A stretch of DNA of 64,000 nt from contig NZ_QXHD01000004.1 of NCBI RefSeq assembly GCF_011009555.1, positions 846,737 through 910,736 of the forward strand. The letters run 5' to 3'. Shown here in pieces: positions 42,568-52,792 of this stretch (its first letter is position 1; every line of letters starts with the position of its first letter). The notes beneath the pieces were generated by a model that searched no databases, had not been told where the DNA came from, and worked only from the letters and a program-made list of their open reading frames with translations. The position numbers were made by a program, and so were the translations under genes. The DNA comes from Adonisia turfae CCMR0081. GTDB taxonomy: Bacteria; Cyanobacteriota; Cyanobacteriia; Phormidesmidales; Phormidesmidaceae.

Positions 42568-44316
42568 ATGGCAAAGTCTAGGCTGCAGTATCTAACCAGC
42601 TATCTTCAACCACATCGTCGACATCTTTTCGTGGGTATTTCAACCCTCTTGGTGGTTAATATCCTGAGCGTATGGATTCCCTTAATTATTGGTGATGCAG
42701 TTGAGCGCCTCAAAATTGCCTTTAGCCAGGGCACTATTTTGCGCTATGTGCTGTTGATTTTGGTATTAGCCACGGTCATGTGGGTAATACGTATGGCGTC
42801 ACGAGTGCTGATCTTTGGTGTGGGGCGTAAGGTTGAGTTCGATCTTAAACAGCGCATTTTTGAGCATTTGCTGTCGTTAGAGCCTGCCTATTTTGCAGAA
42901 AATACCATTGGTGATCTGATCAACAGAGCCACCAGTGACGTGGATAATATTCGCCGGTTATTAGGGTTTGCCGTACTTAGCTTGGCGAATATCCTATTTG
43001 CTTATAGCTTTACTGTGCCAGCGATGCTGCGTATCAGTGTGCGTTTAACGTTGGTGGCGTTGGCTATTTATCCGGTCATGATGCTATTGGTAGGCTCCTT
43101 TAGCAATCGTCTGCGGCAAGAACAGTTGGATGTTCAACAGTCACTGTCTGACCTGAGCACCCTGATTCAAGAGGATATGAGTGGCATTGGATTGATCAAA
43201 ATCTACGCTCAGGAGACAAACGAGCAACAAGCGTTTGCTCAGCGTAATGATGAAGTACTGGAGGCTAATTTATCCCTGGCTCGTACCCGTAATACGCTCT
43301 TTCCGTTGCTGGGAGGTTTAGCTAGCCTAAGTTTGGCCATTATTTTAGCGGTGGGGGCTCGCAGCATTGCTGCAGGCACGTTGGCTGTAGGCGATTTTGT
43401 CACCCTTTTGCTTTACGTCAATAACCTGGTTTTTCCAACCGCTCTGCTCGGATTTACGATTACGTCCTATCAGCGGGGTGAGGTTAGTGTTGACCGCATT
43501 GAGGCAATTTTTGCGGCTCAGCCGAGGGTGGCGAGCGTTGCCAAGGCATCATCTTTGCCTGTGGGTGAAGTATCTGGCCGATTACAGGCTCAAGGGTTGA
43601 CTTATGCATATCCTGGCACTGATACGCCAGCGATTCAGGATATTTCGTTTTCTATCGAGCCTGGGGAGACCGTTGCTTTAGTGGGCCCCATTGGTTCGGG
43701 TAAATCTACACTGGCCAAAACCCTACCCCGGATTTTAGAAATTCCGGAAGGGCACCTGTTTATAGATGATTACGATGTGACCCAGGTAGCTCTGCCAGAT
43801 CTGCGACGGGCAATTGCTTTTGTTCCCCAAGACAGTTTTTTATTCAGTACCAAAATTAAAAATAACTTGCGCTATGGGGTGCCGTTGGCAGAAATGCCTG
43901 AGATTGAGCAAGCGGCAAAACTCGCTCAGATTCGGAACGAGATTGCCAATTTTCCTAACCAATATGACACCGTTGTGGGTGAGCGCGGGATTACGTTGTC
44001 TGGAGGTCAGCGACAGCGAACGGCGTTGGGAAGGGCACTGCTGGTGGATGCTCCTATTTTGGTACTTGATGATGCCTTGTCTAGTGTTGACAACCAAACG
44101 GCAACTCAAATTTTGGATAATTTATCCCACGGTACCCAGCGCAAGACGGTGATTTTTATTACTCACCAGATGTCAGCTGCGGCAAATTGCGATCGCATTA
44201 TCGTAATGGATCAAGGTCGCATCGTTCAGACAGGCAGCCACGATAGTTTAGTCCGGCGTGCTGGTTTATATCAGCAACTTTGGAATCAGCACAAACTTAA
44301 AGAAGTACTCCAATAG
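42568..44316 (+). CDS. ABC exporter, fused permease and ATPase
   Basis: 582 residues. Residues 1 to about 310 are a six-helix exporter domain; then the ATPase with Walker A GPIGSGKST, Q-loop FVPQDSFLFS, signature LSGGQRQRTALG, Walker B PILVLDDALSSVD and H-loop FITHQMSAAA. This is the MdlB-type multidrug or lipid half-transporter, active as a dimer in the inner membrane. Substrate unknown. Its end converges with the pil operon across a perfect hairpin. Confidence 0.92.
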   Translation: MAKSRLQYLTSYLQPHRRHLFVGISTLLVVNILSVWIPLIIGDAVERLKIAFSQGTILRYVLLILVLATVMWVIRMASRVLIFGVGRKVEFDLKQRIFEHLLSLEPAYFAENTIGDLINRATSDVDNIRRLLGFAVLSLANILFAYSFTVPAMLRISVRLTLVALAIYPVMMLLVGSFSNRLRQEQLDVQQSLSDLSTLIQEDMSGIGLIKIYAQETNEQQAFAQRNDEVLEANLSLARTRNTLFPLLGGLASLSLAIILAVGARSIAAGTLAVGDFVTLLLYVNNLVFPTALLGFTITSYQRGEVSVDRIEAIFAAQPRVASVAKASSLPVGEVSGRLQAQGLTYAYPGTDTPAIQDISFSIEPGETVALVGPIGSGKSTLAKTLPRILEIPEGHLFIDDYDVTQVALPDLRRAIAFVPQDSFLFSTKIKNNLRYGVPLAEMPEIEQAAKLAQIRNEIANFPNQYDTVVGERGITLSGGQRQRTALGRALLVDAPILVLDDALSSVDNQTATQILDNLSHGTQRKTVIFITHQMSAAANCDRIIVMDQGRIVQTGSHDSLVRRAGLYQQLWNQHKLKEVLQ

Positions 44317-44327
44317 TGCTTATAAAA

Positions 44328-44363
44328 CCCATGGATGTTTAGCTACAGCTAAACATCCATGGG
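44328..44363 (-). terminator. Perfect 16-bp stem terminator between the ABC gene and pilC
   Basis: CCCATGGATGTTTAGC and its exact complement GCTAAACATCCATGGG are separated by TACA. On the minus strand TTTTAT follows, so it fits as terminator of pilC; on the plus strand the stem is followed by TGCAAAA, without a T-run. Confidence 0.8.
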
Positions 44364-44427
44364 TGCAAAATTGAATTACTATTTGCCATTGTCCAACTCA
44401 TTCAAACTGGGGCTAATTCAGGCTTCA

Positions 44428-45648
44428 TTAGCTAATTGCGCCGGGCAGTGCAAAGATCGGCAAATACATAGCCACCAAGATTGAACCAACCATACCCCCC
44501 AGAAAAATAATCATAATGGGTTCCATAATGCTGGTTAAGGCTTTAACGGCTTGTTCAACCTCATCCTCATAAAAGTCTGCGACTTTCATCAGCATTTGGT
44601 CTAATTCACCTGTTTCCTCACCAATGCTAATCATCTGAATGGCCATAACAGGAAAGACTTGGTGTCTTTGTAAAGCCAGGCTGATCATGCCCCCTGTCTG
44701 AATCTCTGAACGAGCCTCTTCAATTGCATTGGCAATCACCTGGTTGCCAGAGGTATCTCGAACAATTTCTAAGGCTGTCAAAATGGGAACACCTGAGCGC
44801 GAAAGTGAGCCAAATGTGCGGCAGAATCTTGCAGTTGCTGACTTTTGAACTAAATCACCAAATAGAGGCAGCTTCAAGAACAGACGATCCATTGTTTCCC
44901 GGCCAGCGCGAGTTTTGTAGTACTGTCTGTACGCAATTCCAGCAATCACTAGGGCTGCAATCGTTAACAAAACCAGGAGAGGATTACGCAGAAATCGGCT
45001 TATGTTGATCATAAACTGCGTAAAAGCTGGCAGCTCTGCCCCAAGCTCAATAAAGATCTCTTCAAAGATGGGCAACAGGAAGACCGTCATACCAATAAAA
45101 ATGGTGACCGCTAGAACCCCTACCGTTACTGGATAAGCCATAGCAGACTTAATCTGGTTCTGTAAGCGATTTAGATCCTCCAAAAGCTTTGCCAGACGAT
45201 TGAGAACCTCATCCAGCACACCACCGACCTCTCCTGCCTGAACCATGCTCACATAGAGCAGATCAAAGCTAGCTGGATGCTTGCGCATCGAGTCAGATAA
45301 GTTGTTTCCCTGTTGGACATCAGAGTTGATCTCCAGCAGGGCTTTCTTTAACTTGGGGTTAGGGCATTGCTCACCCAAAATTCCAATGCCTCTGACTAGG
45401 CCAACCCCAGCATTGACTAGAGCCGCAAACTGACGCGAAAAAACAGCCTTATCCTTAACCGAAACCTGAACTAGAGAGGTTTTCATATCCTCCCAATTTA
45501 AATTCAAGCCTCGATCTTGCTTAATGCTCTGAATATAAACTCCACGCTCCTTAAGCATGGTGCGAGCTTCACCAGGCGAATCAGCAACAACCTTCTCACG
45601 TCGCGTGCGACCTGTGGTGTCTCGACCTGTAGCAACATAGGTAGGCAT
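44428..45648 (-). CDS. pilC: Type IV pilus inner-membrane platform protein
   Basis: 406 residues, two tandem type II secretion F domains (FSRQFAALVNAGVGLVRGIG and FCRTFGSLSRSGVPILTALE), each followed by membrane helices (VGVLAVTIFIGMTVFLLPIF; IMEPIMIIFLGGMVGSILVA). It couples the PilB/PilT motors to pilus growth and retraction. Last gene of pilB-pilT-pilC. In cyanobacteria these pili serve phototactic twitching and DNA uptake. Confidence 0.95.
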   Translation of the reverse strand: MPTYVATGRDTTGRTRREKVVADSPGEARTMLKERGVYIQSIKQDRGLNLNWEDMKTSLVQVSVKDKAVFSRQFAALVNAGVGLVRGIGILGEQCPNPKLKKALLEINSDVQQGNNLSDSMRKHPASFDLLYVSMVQAGEVGGVLDEVLNRLAKLLEDLNRLQNQIKSAMAYPVTVGVLAVTIFIGMTVFLLPIFEEIFIELGAELPAFTQFMINISRFLRNPLLVLLTIAALVIAGIAYRQYYKTRAGRETMDRLFLKLPLFGDLVQKSATARFCRTFGSLSRSGVPILTALEIVRDTSGNQVIANAIEEARSEIQTGGMISLALQRHQVFPVMAIQMISIGEETGELDQMLMKVADFYEDEVEQAVKALTSIMEPIMIIFLGGMVGSILVAMYLPIFALPGAIS

Positions 45649-45702
45649 GGATTTTACCTCTGCAAATTTTAGGCTTATAAGTTATGGAAGGCTTTATACA
45701 GC

Positions 45703-45723
45703 GTTGCCTGATTTTTAGGCAAC
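45703..45723. other. Hairpin between pilT and pilC
   Basis: GTTGCCT, a 7-base loop, AGGCAAC, in the 124-base spacer. Without a T-run it is not a clear terminator; it may stabilise mRNA ends and let pilC be expressed at a different level from pilT. Confidence 0.45.
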
Positions 45724-45772
45724 CCCCAACGTTAACTAGTAAGGAGTTGGTAAATCAGACATCAACCTTTAA

Positions 45773-46924
45773 CTAACGGCGTGCACCAGTAGCAGAACGA
45801 CCACGCTGTTGATTCCTGGGAGTACCGGTACCACTAGTGGTACCGGCACCACCTGCATTGATCAAGCGCTGTAATTCGTCAGCTCGGGACGATTTGCCTA
45901 TGGCACTTTCAAAGCTAATCGTGCCAGCTTTATGCAAATCCGCTAAAACCATCTCTAACGTCTGCATGCCCAGCTTACCGCCAGTTTGAATAGCACCATA
46001 AATTTGAGCGGTTTTACCTTCTCGGATCAAGTTAGAAATCGCTGGGGTGACCACCATAATCTCTTGAGCCATTACACGACCAAACTCACCAGGTTTGGGA
46101 TTTGCTTTAGGAACAAGGGTCTGACTGAGAACGGCAACCAGAGAATTAGAAAGCTGTACGCGTACTTGCTGTTGCTGTCCCGGTGGAAACACATCAATCA
46201 TTCGATCTACAGTTTGCGCCGCAGAACTTGTGTGTAAGGTGCCAAAAACAAGGTGTCCTGTTTCTGCCGCTGAAATTGCCAGGGAGATCGTTTCTAAATC
46301 CCGCATCTCACCCACCAGAATGACATCAGGATCTTCCCGTAGCGCTGCCCTAAGTGCGTTGGCAAAACTCTTAGTATCTTCACCAATCTGGCGTTGATGA
46401 ATCAAACTCTTAATGGGCTCATAGACAAATTCAATCGGGTCCTCGACTGTCAGAATATGCTCAGCCCTGGAATGATTAATATCATTGATCATCGAAGCCA
46501 ATGTGGTCGACTTGCCCGACCCCGTTGGCCCAGTCACCAAAATCAACCCCCGGGGCTTTCGAGCTAGCTCAATTACGATATTGGGGAGACCTAGTAAATC
46601 TGCACTTGGAATTTTAGAACTCAGCGCTCTTAAACAGGCGGCATAGGTGCCTCTGTCCTTATAAACATTGACACGAAAACGCGCTAAGCCTTTAACACCG
46701 TAGGAACAATCCAGCTCCCAAGTCTGCTCTAGGTGTTTCCGTTGGGTATTATTGAGCATGCTGAAAATCAGTCGTTGGCACTGTTCAGGTGTCAGCGGTG
46801 GATGTTCAGTCGGGGTGAGGTGACCACTAACCCGAATGTATGGGGGCAAACCTGCTGAAAGGTGAAGGTCAGATCCGCCTCGCTCAACCACCTCTTCCAT
46901 CAAGTCTTCGATCATCATTTCCAT
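45773..46924 (-). CDS. pilT: Type IV pilus retraction ATPase
   Basis: 383 residues, the usual PilT length. Walker A GPTGSGKSTTL, Asp box/Walker B region DPDVILVGEMRD, and the retraction-typical GGSDLHLSAGLPPYIRVSG N-terminus and IRVxAIG-like LGMQTLEMVLADLH. It powers pilus disassembly. The C-terminal ~30 residues are Gly/Thr/Arg-rich. Middle gene of the pil operon. Confidence 0.95.
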   Translation of the reverse strand: MEMMIEDLMEEVVERGGSDLHLSAGLPPYIRVSGHLTPTEHPPLTPEQCQRLIFSMLNNTQRKHLEQTWELDCSYGVKGLARFRVNVYKDRGTYAACLRALSSKIPSADLLGLPNIVIELARKPRGLILVTGPTGSGKSTTLASMINDINHSRAEHILTVEDPIEFVYEPIKSLIHQRQIGEDTKSFANALRAALREDPDVILVGEMRDLETISLAISAAETGHLVFGTLHTSSAAQTVDRMIDVFPPGQQQQVRVQLSNSLVAVLSQTLVPKANPKPGEFGRVMAQEIMVVTPAISNLIREGKTAQIYGAIQTGGKLGMQTLEMVLADLHKAGTISFESAIGKSSRADELQRLINAGGAGTTSGTGTPRNQQRGRSATGARR

Positions 46925-47067
46925 AGGGCCACCTCGGGTAGATATCTACAAAATCGTTATAAGCAGAGAAATAAAGGAAATAGAGAAGCTGGTCAGCAGA
47001 GCTCAACATAAGTAATGGAGATGATTGTACCCATTTCAACCTTATGAATTACATCTAGTTAGCTTAG

Positions 47068-49080
47068 TTAACTAGTTTGGAAGCGCGGTGTTAGACAATA
47101 AGGACAATCCAACCAGTCGTGGTGTAGTTCGGCACCACAGGTGGAACAGCTTAAAACACTCTTACGTCTGGCCTTGAGCTCGGCCTCCAAGCCTGTATCG
47201 GTGAATGTCACGCGTTCTACTTCTTCTAATGTTGTGTAGCCTTGCTCCACAAGATTAAGACTGTAAGACAGCAAGGTTTGCATTCCTTCTTCGACGGCAG
47301 CCTCCTTAATATGTTCTGCAGGTGCCCCATCAGAAATCATTTTCTGCAAGCCTTCGGTTATACGCATAACCTCATACACACCTACTCGGCCCTTATAGCC
47401 TGAACCCTGACAAGTTTGGCAAAGCGCACCGGTATTATTATCCGTTTCAGCTTGCTCTGGAGAAACCGTATGGGCTCGATAAAACTTAATGTCACCGCTA
47501 GAAGAACTAAGGCCAAAGCGGGCCAGCTCTTCACTACTGGGGGTATAGGCTATTCTGCAATCGGTGCATACTCGCCGTACCAGACGCTGTGCCAGCACAC
47601 CCACTAATGAACTGGATACTTGGAAAGCTTCCACCTCCATTTCATTTAGACGGGAAATGGCACCTGCTGCATCGTTGGTATGCAAGGTCGTTAATACAAG
47701 GTGGCCGGTGAGTGCTGCTTCAATGGCTGTTTTAGCTGTTTCGGTATCACGGGTTTCACCGACCAGAATTACATCGGGGTCTTGCCGTAAAAATGCCCGC
47801 AGAAGCAGTGGAAAGTCGATGCCTTTTTCACGAATGACTTGTACCTGAGTAATGCCCGGTAGAGCATATTCAATTGGATCTTCCGCAGTACTTATATTGA
47901 TGCTAGGATCGTTGCGCTCTGCCAGGACTGAATAAAGGGTCGTCGTCTTACCTGAACCTGTGGGTCCCGTTACTAGAATCAACCCATAGGGGGAATTGGT
48001 CATCTCCCGAACGATATTCAGAGTTTCATCATCCGTGATCAGCTTATCCAAACCAAGCTGGGTATTGGTATTATCTAGAATTCGTAAAACGACTTTCTCA
48101 CCATAGCGACTAGGAATAGTACTAACCCGAAAGTCAACTTTACGTCCTTGGAATACTCGCCGAATCCGACCATCCTGGGGAATACGTCGCTCTGCAATAT
48201 CTAGCTCAGAAATGATTTTTAAGCGGGCTGTAACCGCTGGGATAATCTTTTTAGGAAATTTTTGAAAGGCCTGACGTAGAACCCCATCACGGCGAAACCG
48301 AATACGTAAAAAGTCTTCCTGCGGCTCGACGTGAATATCAGAAGCCCCTTCTTGGAGAGCCTTAACTAATATTTTATTAACTAATGCGATAACAGGAGCT
48401 GCACCTGCATCCTGAACTGCTGTGCTTAAATCAGCTTCTTCATCCAGGGCATCTTCAAGTCCGGCATCATCAAGGTCTAAATCCTCTAAATTTGAGTTAA
48501 CATCTACAGCCTGTTCAAAATCTCGTTGCTTTTCCTTGGCAACTTGATCATCTAAATATGCCGAAATCATCCGTTGATAGTCTTCAACGGTGATAACCAT
48601 GCGGCGTAACTTTAGATTTTTCGGGCGTAAGATGCGATTGAGATCATCCTGAGCCTCTAAATTCTCTGGATCCACCATGGCCACGAGTACCGTGGAAATA
48701 TCATCTTGGGTGGTTTGAGAAAGCGGTAGTAAACGATGGCGGCGACAGATATCAACGGGAATTAAACTGTCAATTAAATTGCCAACTTTTGTATCAGATA
48801 CACTTTCAAGCTCTGGATCTAGTGACTCTACCCCGTAGAGGATCTTAAGTTCGAATAGCTGTTGTTTCTTATACTGTCGTAGGAGTTCTGGACTCAGCTG
48901 CTGACCAGTCAGTGACTCTAATACATCAGTTAACGAGCGTCCTGACTTTCGACTTTCAACCAATGCCTGTTGCATTTGGTCAGTATCAACGTAACCTGCT
49001 TGAATTAGCTGGTTGCTAAATGGTGAAAAGCTTCTTTGTAGAACAAGCGCTTTCCGAGATGATGATGAGGAATTGGTCAT
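47068..49080 (-). CDS. pilB: Type IV pilus extension ATPase
   Basis: 670 residues. The N-terminal MshEN-like domain (FSNQLIQAGYVDTDQMQQAL; c-di-GMP-binding in relatives) is followed by the GspE ATPase: ASDIHVEPQ, Walker A GPTGSGKTTT, DPDVILVGETRD. The normal zinc-binding tetracysteine is CTDC...CQTC. A second Cys4 motif ends the protein (CSTCGAELHHDWLDCPYC), a zinc-ribbon-like tail beyond the usual family end. It drives pilus assembly. First gene of the operon, divergent from grpE. Confidence 0.95.
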   Translation of the reverse strand: MTNSSSSSRKALVLQRSFSPFSNQLIQAGYVDTDQMQQALVESRKSGRSLTDVLESLTGQQLSPELLRQYKKQQLFELKILYGVESLDPELESVSDTKVGNLIDSLIPVDICRRHRLLPLSQTTQDDISTVLVAMVDPENLEAQDDLNRILRPKNLKLRRMVITVEDYQRMISAYLDDQVAKEKQRDFEQAVDVNSNLEDLDLDDAGLEDALDEEADLSTAVQDAGAAPVIALVNKILVKALQEGASDIHVEPQEDFLRIRFRRDGVLRQAFQKFPKKIIPAVTARLKIISELDIAERRIPQDGRIRRVFQGRKVDFRVSTIPSRYGEKVVLRILDNTNTQLGLDKLITDDETLNIVREMTNSPYGLILVTGPTGSGKTTTLYSVLAERNDPSINISTAEDPIEYALPGITQVQVIREKGIDFPLLLRAFLRQDPDVILVGETRDTETAKTAIEAALTGHLVLTTLHTNDAAGAISRLNEMEVEAFQVSSSLVGVLAQRLVRRVCTDCRIAYTPSSEELARFGLSSSSGDIKFYRAHTVSPEQAETDNNTGALCQTCQGSGYKGRVGVYEVMRITEGLQKMISDGAPAEHIKEAAVEEGMQTLLSYSLNLVEQGYTTLEEVERVTFTDTGLEAELKARRKSVLSCSTCGAELHHDWLDCPYCLTPRFQTS

Positions 49081-49538
49081 AGTCGCCGCAGAAAATCCTT
49101 ACAGAAGGTTGCCCACAAAACGCTTTTCTGTAGACAGCTACAATCGGGGGCTTTATCCTGTAAATTCAGGATGCTCCCAAACGTTGCAGCGTATCGTACA
49201 ACGCTGCTTCATTTCCCGATAATAGCTTGAACAATAGCATCCAGCTAGCCGCAATACTGGCATTGTGAGTTGAAAATGAATATGGCAATCGAAAATATAT
49301 GTGATGCCTGCCCTAATTTTATGTAGTCATTACGTTGCAAAATGCACTATTGTGATACGTCTAAGGTGATTGTATAGAGACTACAGACCAGGGTGGTGTT
49401 GGGCTTTCTAGGCTAGAAACGTGGTTTTTGATCTGGATCCTTACATAAACGGGGTCTTAGCGTGGCGCAACTCGCTTAAAATATCAGCGTCTAAGGCAAT
49501 GGTTACCCCCTATGTTCTGTTATTGATGAGGTTAAACG
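49081..49538. promoter_or_regulatory. 458-base divergent spacer between pilB and grpE
   Basis: No coding frame. It must hold both promoters. The strongest structure is GGGGGC-tta-TCCTG...CAGGA-t-GCTCCC near 49147-49178, about 70 bases upstream of pilB, which may fold in the pilB leader. No CIRCE element (TTAGCACTC-N9-GAGTGCTAA) is present; a weak TTAGCG...CGCTTAA imperfect repeat sits about 80 bases before grpE. Confidence 0.5.
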
Positions 49539-50240
49539 ATGGTAGAGGACGTTAATCCGGCAGAAAACGTTAATCCAGCGGAAAGTAATTCTATGGAAGA
49601 GGATGAAGCCTCTGATGTGATCAATGAGGTGGATGAAAATATTGAAGAGCTTAAGGTTGAAGACGCTGATATAGATATAGATTTTGAGAATGAGTTGCCT
49701 GAGGTTGCCTCCAATGATGTAGCGGCTAAGGGGGCGGATGCTTCTCCAGATGATTTGGCTGCTATCTCTAATTTGGAAGAACAAGTAGCACAGCTAAAAG
49801 TGCAATTGGAGGATAGGAGTAGTCAATATTTAAGGCTGACAGCTGATTTCGAAAACTTTCGTAAGCGTACGAGCCGTGAGAAAGAAGACCTTGAACTTCA
49901 AATCAAGTGCAATACCATTAGCAATATGTTAGAGGTTGTGGATAACTTTGAGCGGGCTCGGGCTCAAATTAAGCCTCAAAATGACGGTGAAATGGCTGTT
50001 CATAAGAGCTATCAGAGTGTTTATAAGCAACTGGTGGAAGCTCTTAAGCGTATCGGTGTGGCTCCAATGCGAGCAGAGGGTAAAGAATTTGACCCTAATC
50101 TACATGAAGCCGTAATGCGTGAACCGACAGATGAGCATGCTGAAGGTACAGTTATTGAAGAATTAGTAAGGGGATATGTTTTAGGGGAGCGAGTTTTGCG
50201 TCATGCCATGGTCAAAGTTGCTACTCCTTTAGAGGAATAA
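49539..50240 (+). CDS. grpE: Nucleotide exchange factor GrpE
   Basis: 233 residues. An acidic N-terminal ~80 residues with duplicated DVNPAEN units, then a long helix and the GrpE core: [49 protein letters not shown], ending in [16 protein letters not shown]. It releases ADP from DnaK. First of grpE-dnaK-dnaJ. Confidence 0.95.
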   Translation: MVEDVNPAENVNPAESNSMEEDEASDVINEVDENIEELKVEDADIDIDFENELPEVASNDVAAKGADASPDDLAAISNLEEQVAQLKVQLEDRSSQYLRLTADFENFRKRTSREKEDLELQIKCNTISNMLEVVDNFERARAQIKPQNDGEMAVHKSYQSVYKQLVEALKRIGVAPMRAEGKEFDPNLHEAVMREPTDEHAEGTVIEELVRGYVLGERVLRHAMVKVATPLEE

Positions 50241-50287
50241 CTCCGAACTTCCGAACTCTATTGAAGGTAAAAAATACTTGCTCAAAA

Positions 50288-50324
50288 CATAGCTGAGCTA
50301 GTTATTAAAGCTAGCTCGGTTATG
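50288..50324. other. 14-bp stem-loop between grpE and dnaK
   Basis: CATAGCTGAGCTAG pairs with CTAGCTCGGTTATG around a 9-base loop (two G-T pairs). It starts 47 bases after grpE and has no strong T-run. It lies in a 437-base gap, unusually large for these genes, which otherwise shows only AT-rich sequence; a separate dnaK promoter is likely there. Confidence 0.55.
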
Positions 50325-50677
50325 AAGCTTTCTTGAATATCAAGGTGCTTTATTAGAGTTTATGGTTTTGGGTATTGTATTTATATTGGAGAGTAGCTCA
50401 AGCATGTTTTCCAAATGTGCTCATTGCAGATACTTTCTGTGGTTGAGAGTTATCAACAGGGTGTAACCATATAGCAATTTTTTACTTAAAGCATATATCT
50501 ATATCGGTTAGTCCATACGGCTAATGCTTGCTATAAGTCAGTGCATCCTTTGAATGGTTTTTGCCAATTCTTATTTTTTAGAGAAATATGGATTTACTGT
50601 GCAAGCTAATGTTGGTTGGTTGATGGACGTCTATTTCTAAAAAGTTGTGTGATTTTCTGGAGTAAGCAGGCTCTCAG

Positions 50678-52690
50678 ATGGGTAAAGTTATTGGCATTGA
50701 TTTAGGAACTACAAATAGCTGTGTTGCTGTTCTAGAAGGTGGCAAGCCCGAGGTGATTACTAACACTGAGGGTGGGCGGACTATGCCGAGCATCGTTGGA
50801 TTTGCCAAGAATGGAGAACGGTTGGTTGGCCAGCTAGCAAAGCGTCAGGCCGTTACGAATGCAGAAAATACTGTTTACAGTATTAAGCGCTTCATCGGGC
50901 GTCGTTGGGAAGATACGTCCAGTGAGAGATCCCGAGTGCCTTACACGTGTGTACGCGGAAAAGATGACACGGTGGATGTTCTAATTCGCGGCAGGGCTTA
51001 CACTCCACAAGAAGTGTCTGCCATGACTCTACAGAAGCTGAAGCAGGATGCAGAAGCTTATCTTGGTGAGGAGGTTACTCAGGCTGTTATTACAGTACCT
51101 GCTTACTTTACCGATGCCCAGCGCCAAGCAACCAAGGATGCTGGGAAGATCGCTGGCCTAGAAGTGTTGCGTATTATCAACGAGCCAACGGCCGCTGCCT
51201 TATCCTATGGTCTTGACAAGTTAGATCAGGATCAGACTGTTTTGGTGTTTGACCTGGGCGGTGGCACATTTGATGTTTCCATTCTGCAGCTCGGAGACGG
51301 CGTTTTTGAAGTGAAAGCCACGTCTGGTAACAATCATCTTGGTGGTGACGATTTTGACAATAGTATCGTCACCGCTTTGTTGGATCAGTTTCGTGACCAG
51401 GAGGGGATGGATCTATCAACGGATCGTATGGCTCTACAGCGTATCCGTGAAGCGTCAGAGAAAGCCAAGATTGAGCTTTCGACTCGGGCTACAACATCTA
51501 TTAATTTGCCTTTTATTGCAGCAGATGAAGCTGGACCTAAACATCTGGAGTCTGAGCTGTCCCGCACTAAATTTGAAGAGTTGGCGAAGCCGCTGGTTGC
51601 AGCAACATTAGAACCTGTAGGACAGGCTTTGAAGGATGCTGAGCTGACGCCAGATGACATTGATCGGATTCTACTAGTAGGTGGCTCTACAAGGATTCCA
51701 GCTGTTCAAAAGGCTATCACTGATTACTTTAACGGCAAGACACCTGATCGCTCTGTGAATCCAGATGAAGCAGTGGCCTTAGGTGCGTCTATTCAGGCGG
51801 GTGTGCTAGGAGGTGAGGTCAAGGACTTATTGCTATTGGACGTGACTCCCCTATCGCTAGGGATTGAAACCTTAGGTGAGGTGTTTACTAAAGTAATTGA
51901 GCGAAATACTACCATCCCAACTAGTAAGTCGCAGACTTTTTCAACGGCAACGGATGGTCAAACGTCGGTGGAAGTCCATGCTTTGCAAGGTGAGCGGGCG
52001 ATGGCTCGGGATAATAAGAGTCTTGGCCGATTTGAGCTGACAGGTATTCCACCTGCACCTAGGGGGATACCTCAAATTGAAGTTTCCTTTGAAATTGATG
52101 CTGACGGTATTCTGCAAGTAGCTGCTAAGGATAAAGGCACTGGTCGGGCGCAGAGCATTCGTATTACTAACACAGGCGGTCTAACGTCTAGTGAAATTGA
52201 TAAGATGCGCGAGGAGGCTGAAGCCTACGCGGACGAAGATGCTCGTCGCAAGATCGTTGCTGAAATGAAGAATAAGGCTGACACCCTCTTCTATAGCTAT
52301 GAGTCGACGATGCGGGAGAACGCTGAGTGGATCAGTGAAGAGCGTAAAGCTCAAGCTCAGGAGTCTGAGGTTGCATTGCGGGCTGCCCTGCATAATAAGG
52401 ACATTACGCCTGAAGAACTTCAATCAGCACTAGATGCATTGCAACAAACTATTTTTGCAATCGGTGCTGAGATGTATCGCCAGGTGAATGAAGATAACTA
52501 TGATATTGCGATGGATGAGACGACTCCAGATATGTCCACATCTGAGCCTGTTGAGCCCATTGGTGCCGAAGCGACTCCAGTAGAAGAACCTGCGTCAGTA
52601 GCCACTCCTGAAGCTATAGATCTGTTGGCTGATGATCCGGAGTTTGATTTGGATGCAACTATTACGGCGGATTACGAAGCGATTGAATAG
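50678..52690 (+). CDS. dnaK: Hsp70 chaperone DnaK
   Basis: 670 residues. [19 protein letters not shown], phosphate loop [25 protein letters not shown]-type [14 protein letters not shown], and substrate domain [12 protein letters not shown]. The C-terminal tail is acidic and Pro/Glu/Ala-rich and lacks the usual EEVD-like ending, as in one of the several cyanobacterial DnaK paralogues (DnaK1-type). Works with the flanking grpE and dnaJ products. Confidence 0.95.
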   Translation: MGKVIGIDLGTTNSCVAVLEGGKPEVITNTEGGRTMPSIVGFAKNGERLVGQLAKRQAVTNAENTVYSIKRFIGRRWEDTSSERSRVPYTCVRGKDDTVDVLIRGRAYTPQEVSAMTLQKLKQDAEAYLGEEVTQAVITVPAYFTDAQRQATKDAGKIAGLEVLRIINEPTAAALSYGLDKLDQDQTVLVFDLGGGTFDVSILQLGDGVFEVKATSGNNHLGGDDFDNSIVTALLDQFRDQEGMDLSTDRMALQRIREASEKAKIELSTRATTSINLPFIAADEAGPKHLESELSRTKFEELAKPLVAATLEPVGQALKDAELTPDDIDRILLVGGSTRIPAVQKAITDYFNGKTPDRSVNPDEAVALGASIQAGVLGGEVKDLLLLDVTPLSLGIETLGEVFTKVIERNTTIPTSKSQTFSTATDGQTSVEVHALQGERAMARDNKSLGRFELTGIPPAPRGIPQIEVSFEIDADGILQVAAKDKGTGRAQSIRITNTGGLTSSEIDKMREEAEAYADEDARRKIVAEMKNKADTLFYSYESTMRENAEWISEERKAQAQESEVALRAALHNKDITPEELQSALDALQQTIFAIGAEMYRQVNEDNYDIAMDETTPDMSTSEPVEPIGAEATPVEEPASVATPEAIDLLADDPEFDLDATITADYEAIE

Positions 52691-52792
52691 TAACCGAATG
52701 ATTAGAGTACGGGAATTGCGAATCAGTAATGTGCCGTGCTTACGTAGAATAGTTGGATAGGTTTCCAGTTGTCGTTGTTAAGCTAGCATTCT

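Noticed and set aside
49380-49538. CIRCE heat-shock element before grpE
   Set aside because: TTAGCG...CGCTTAA looks similar at first, but arms and spacing do not match TTAGCACTC-N9-GAGTGCTAA.
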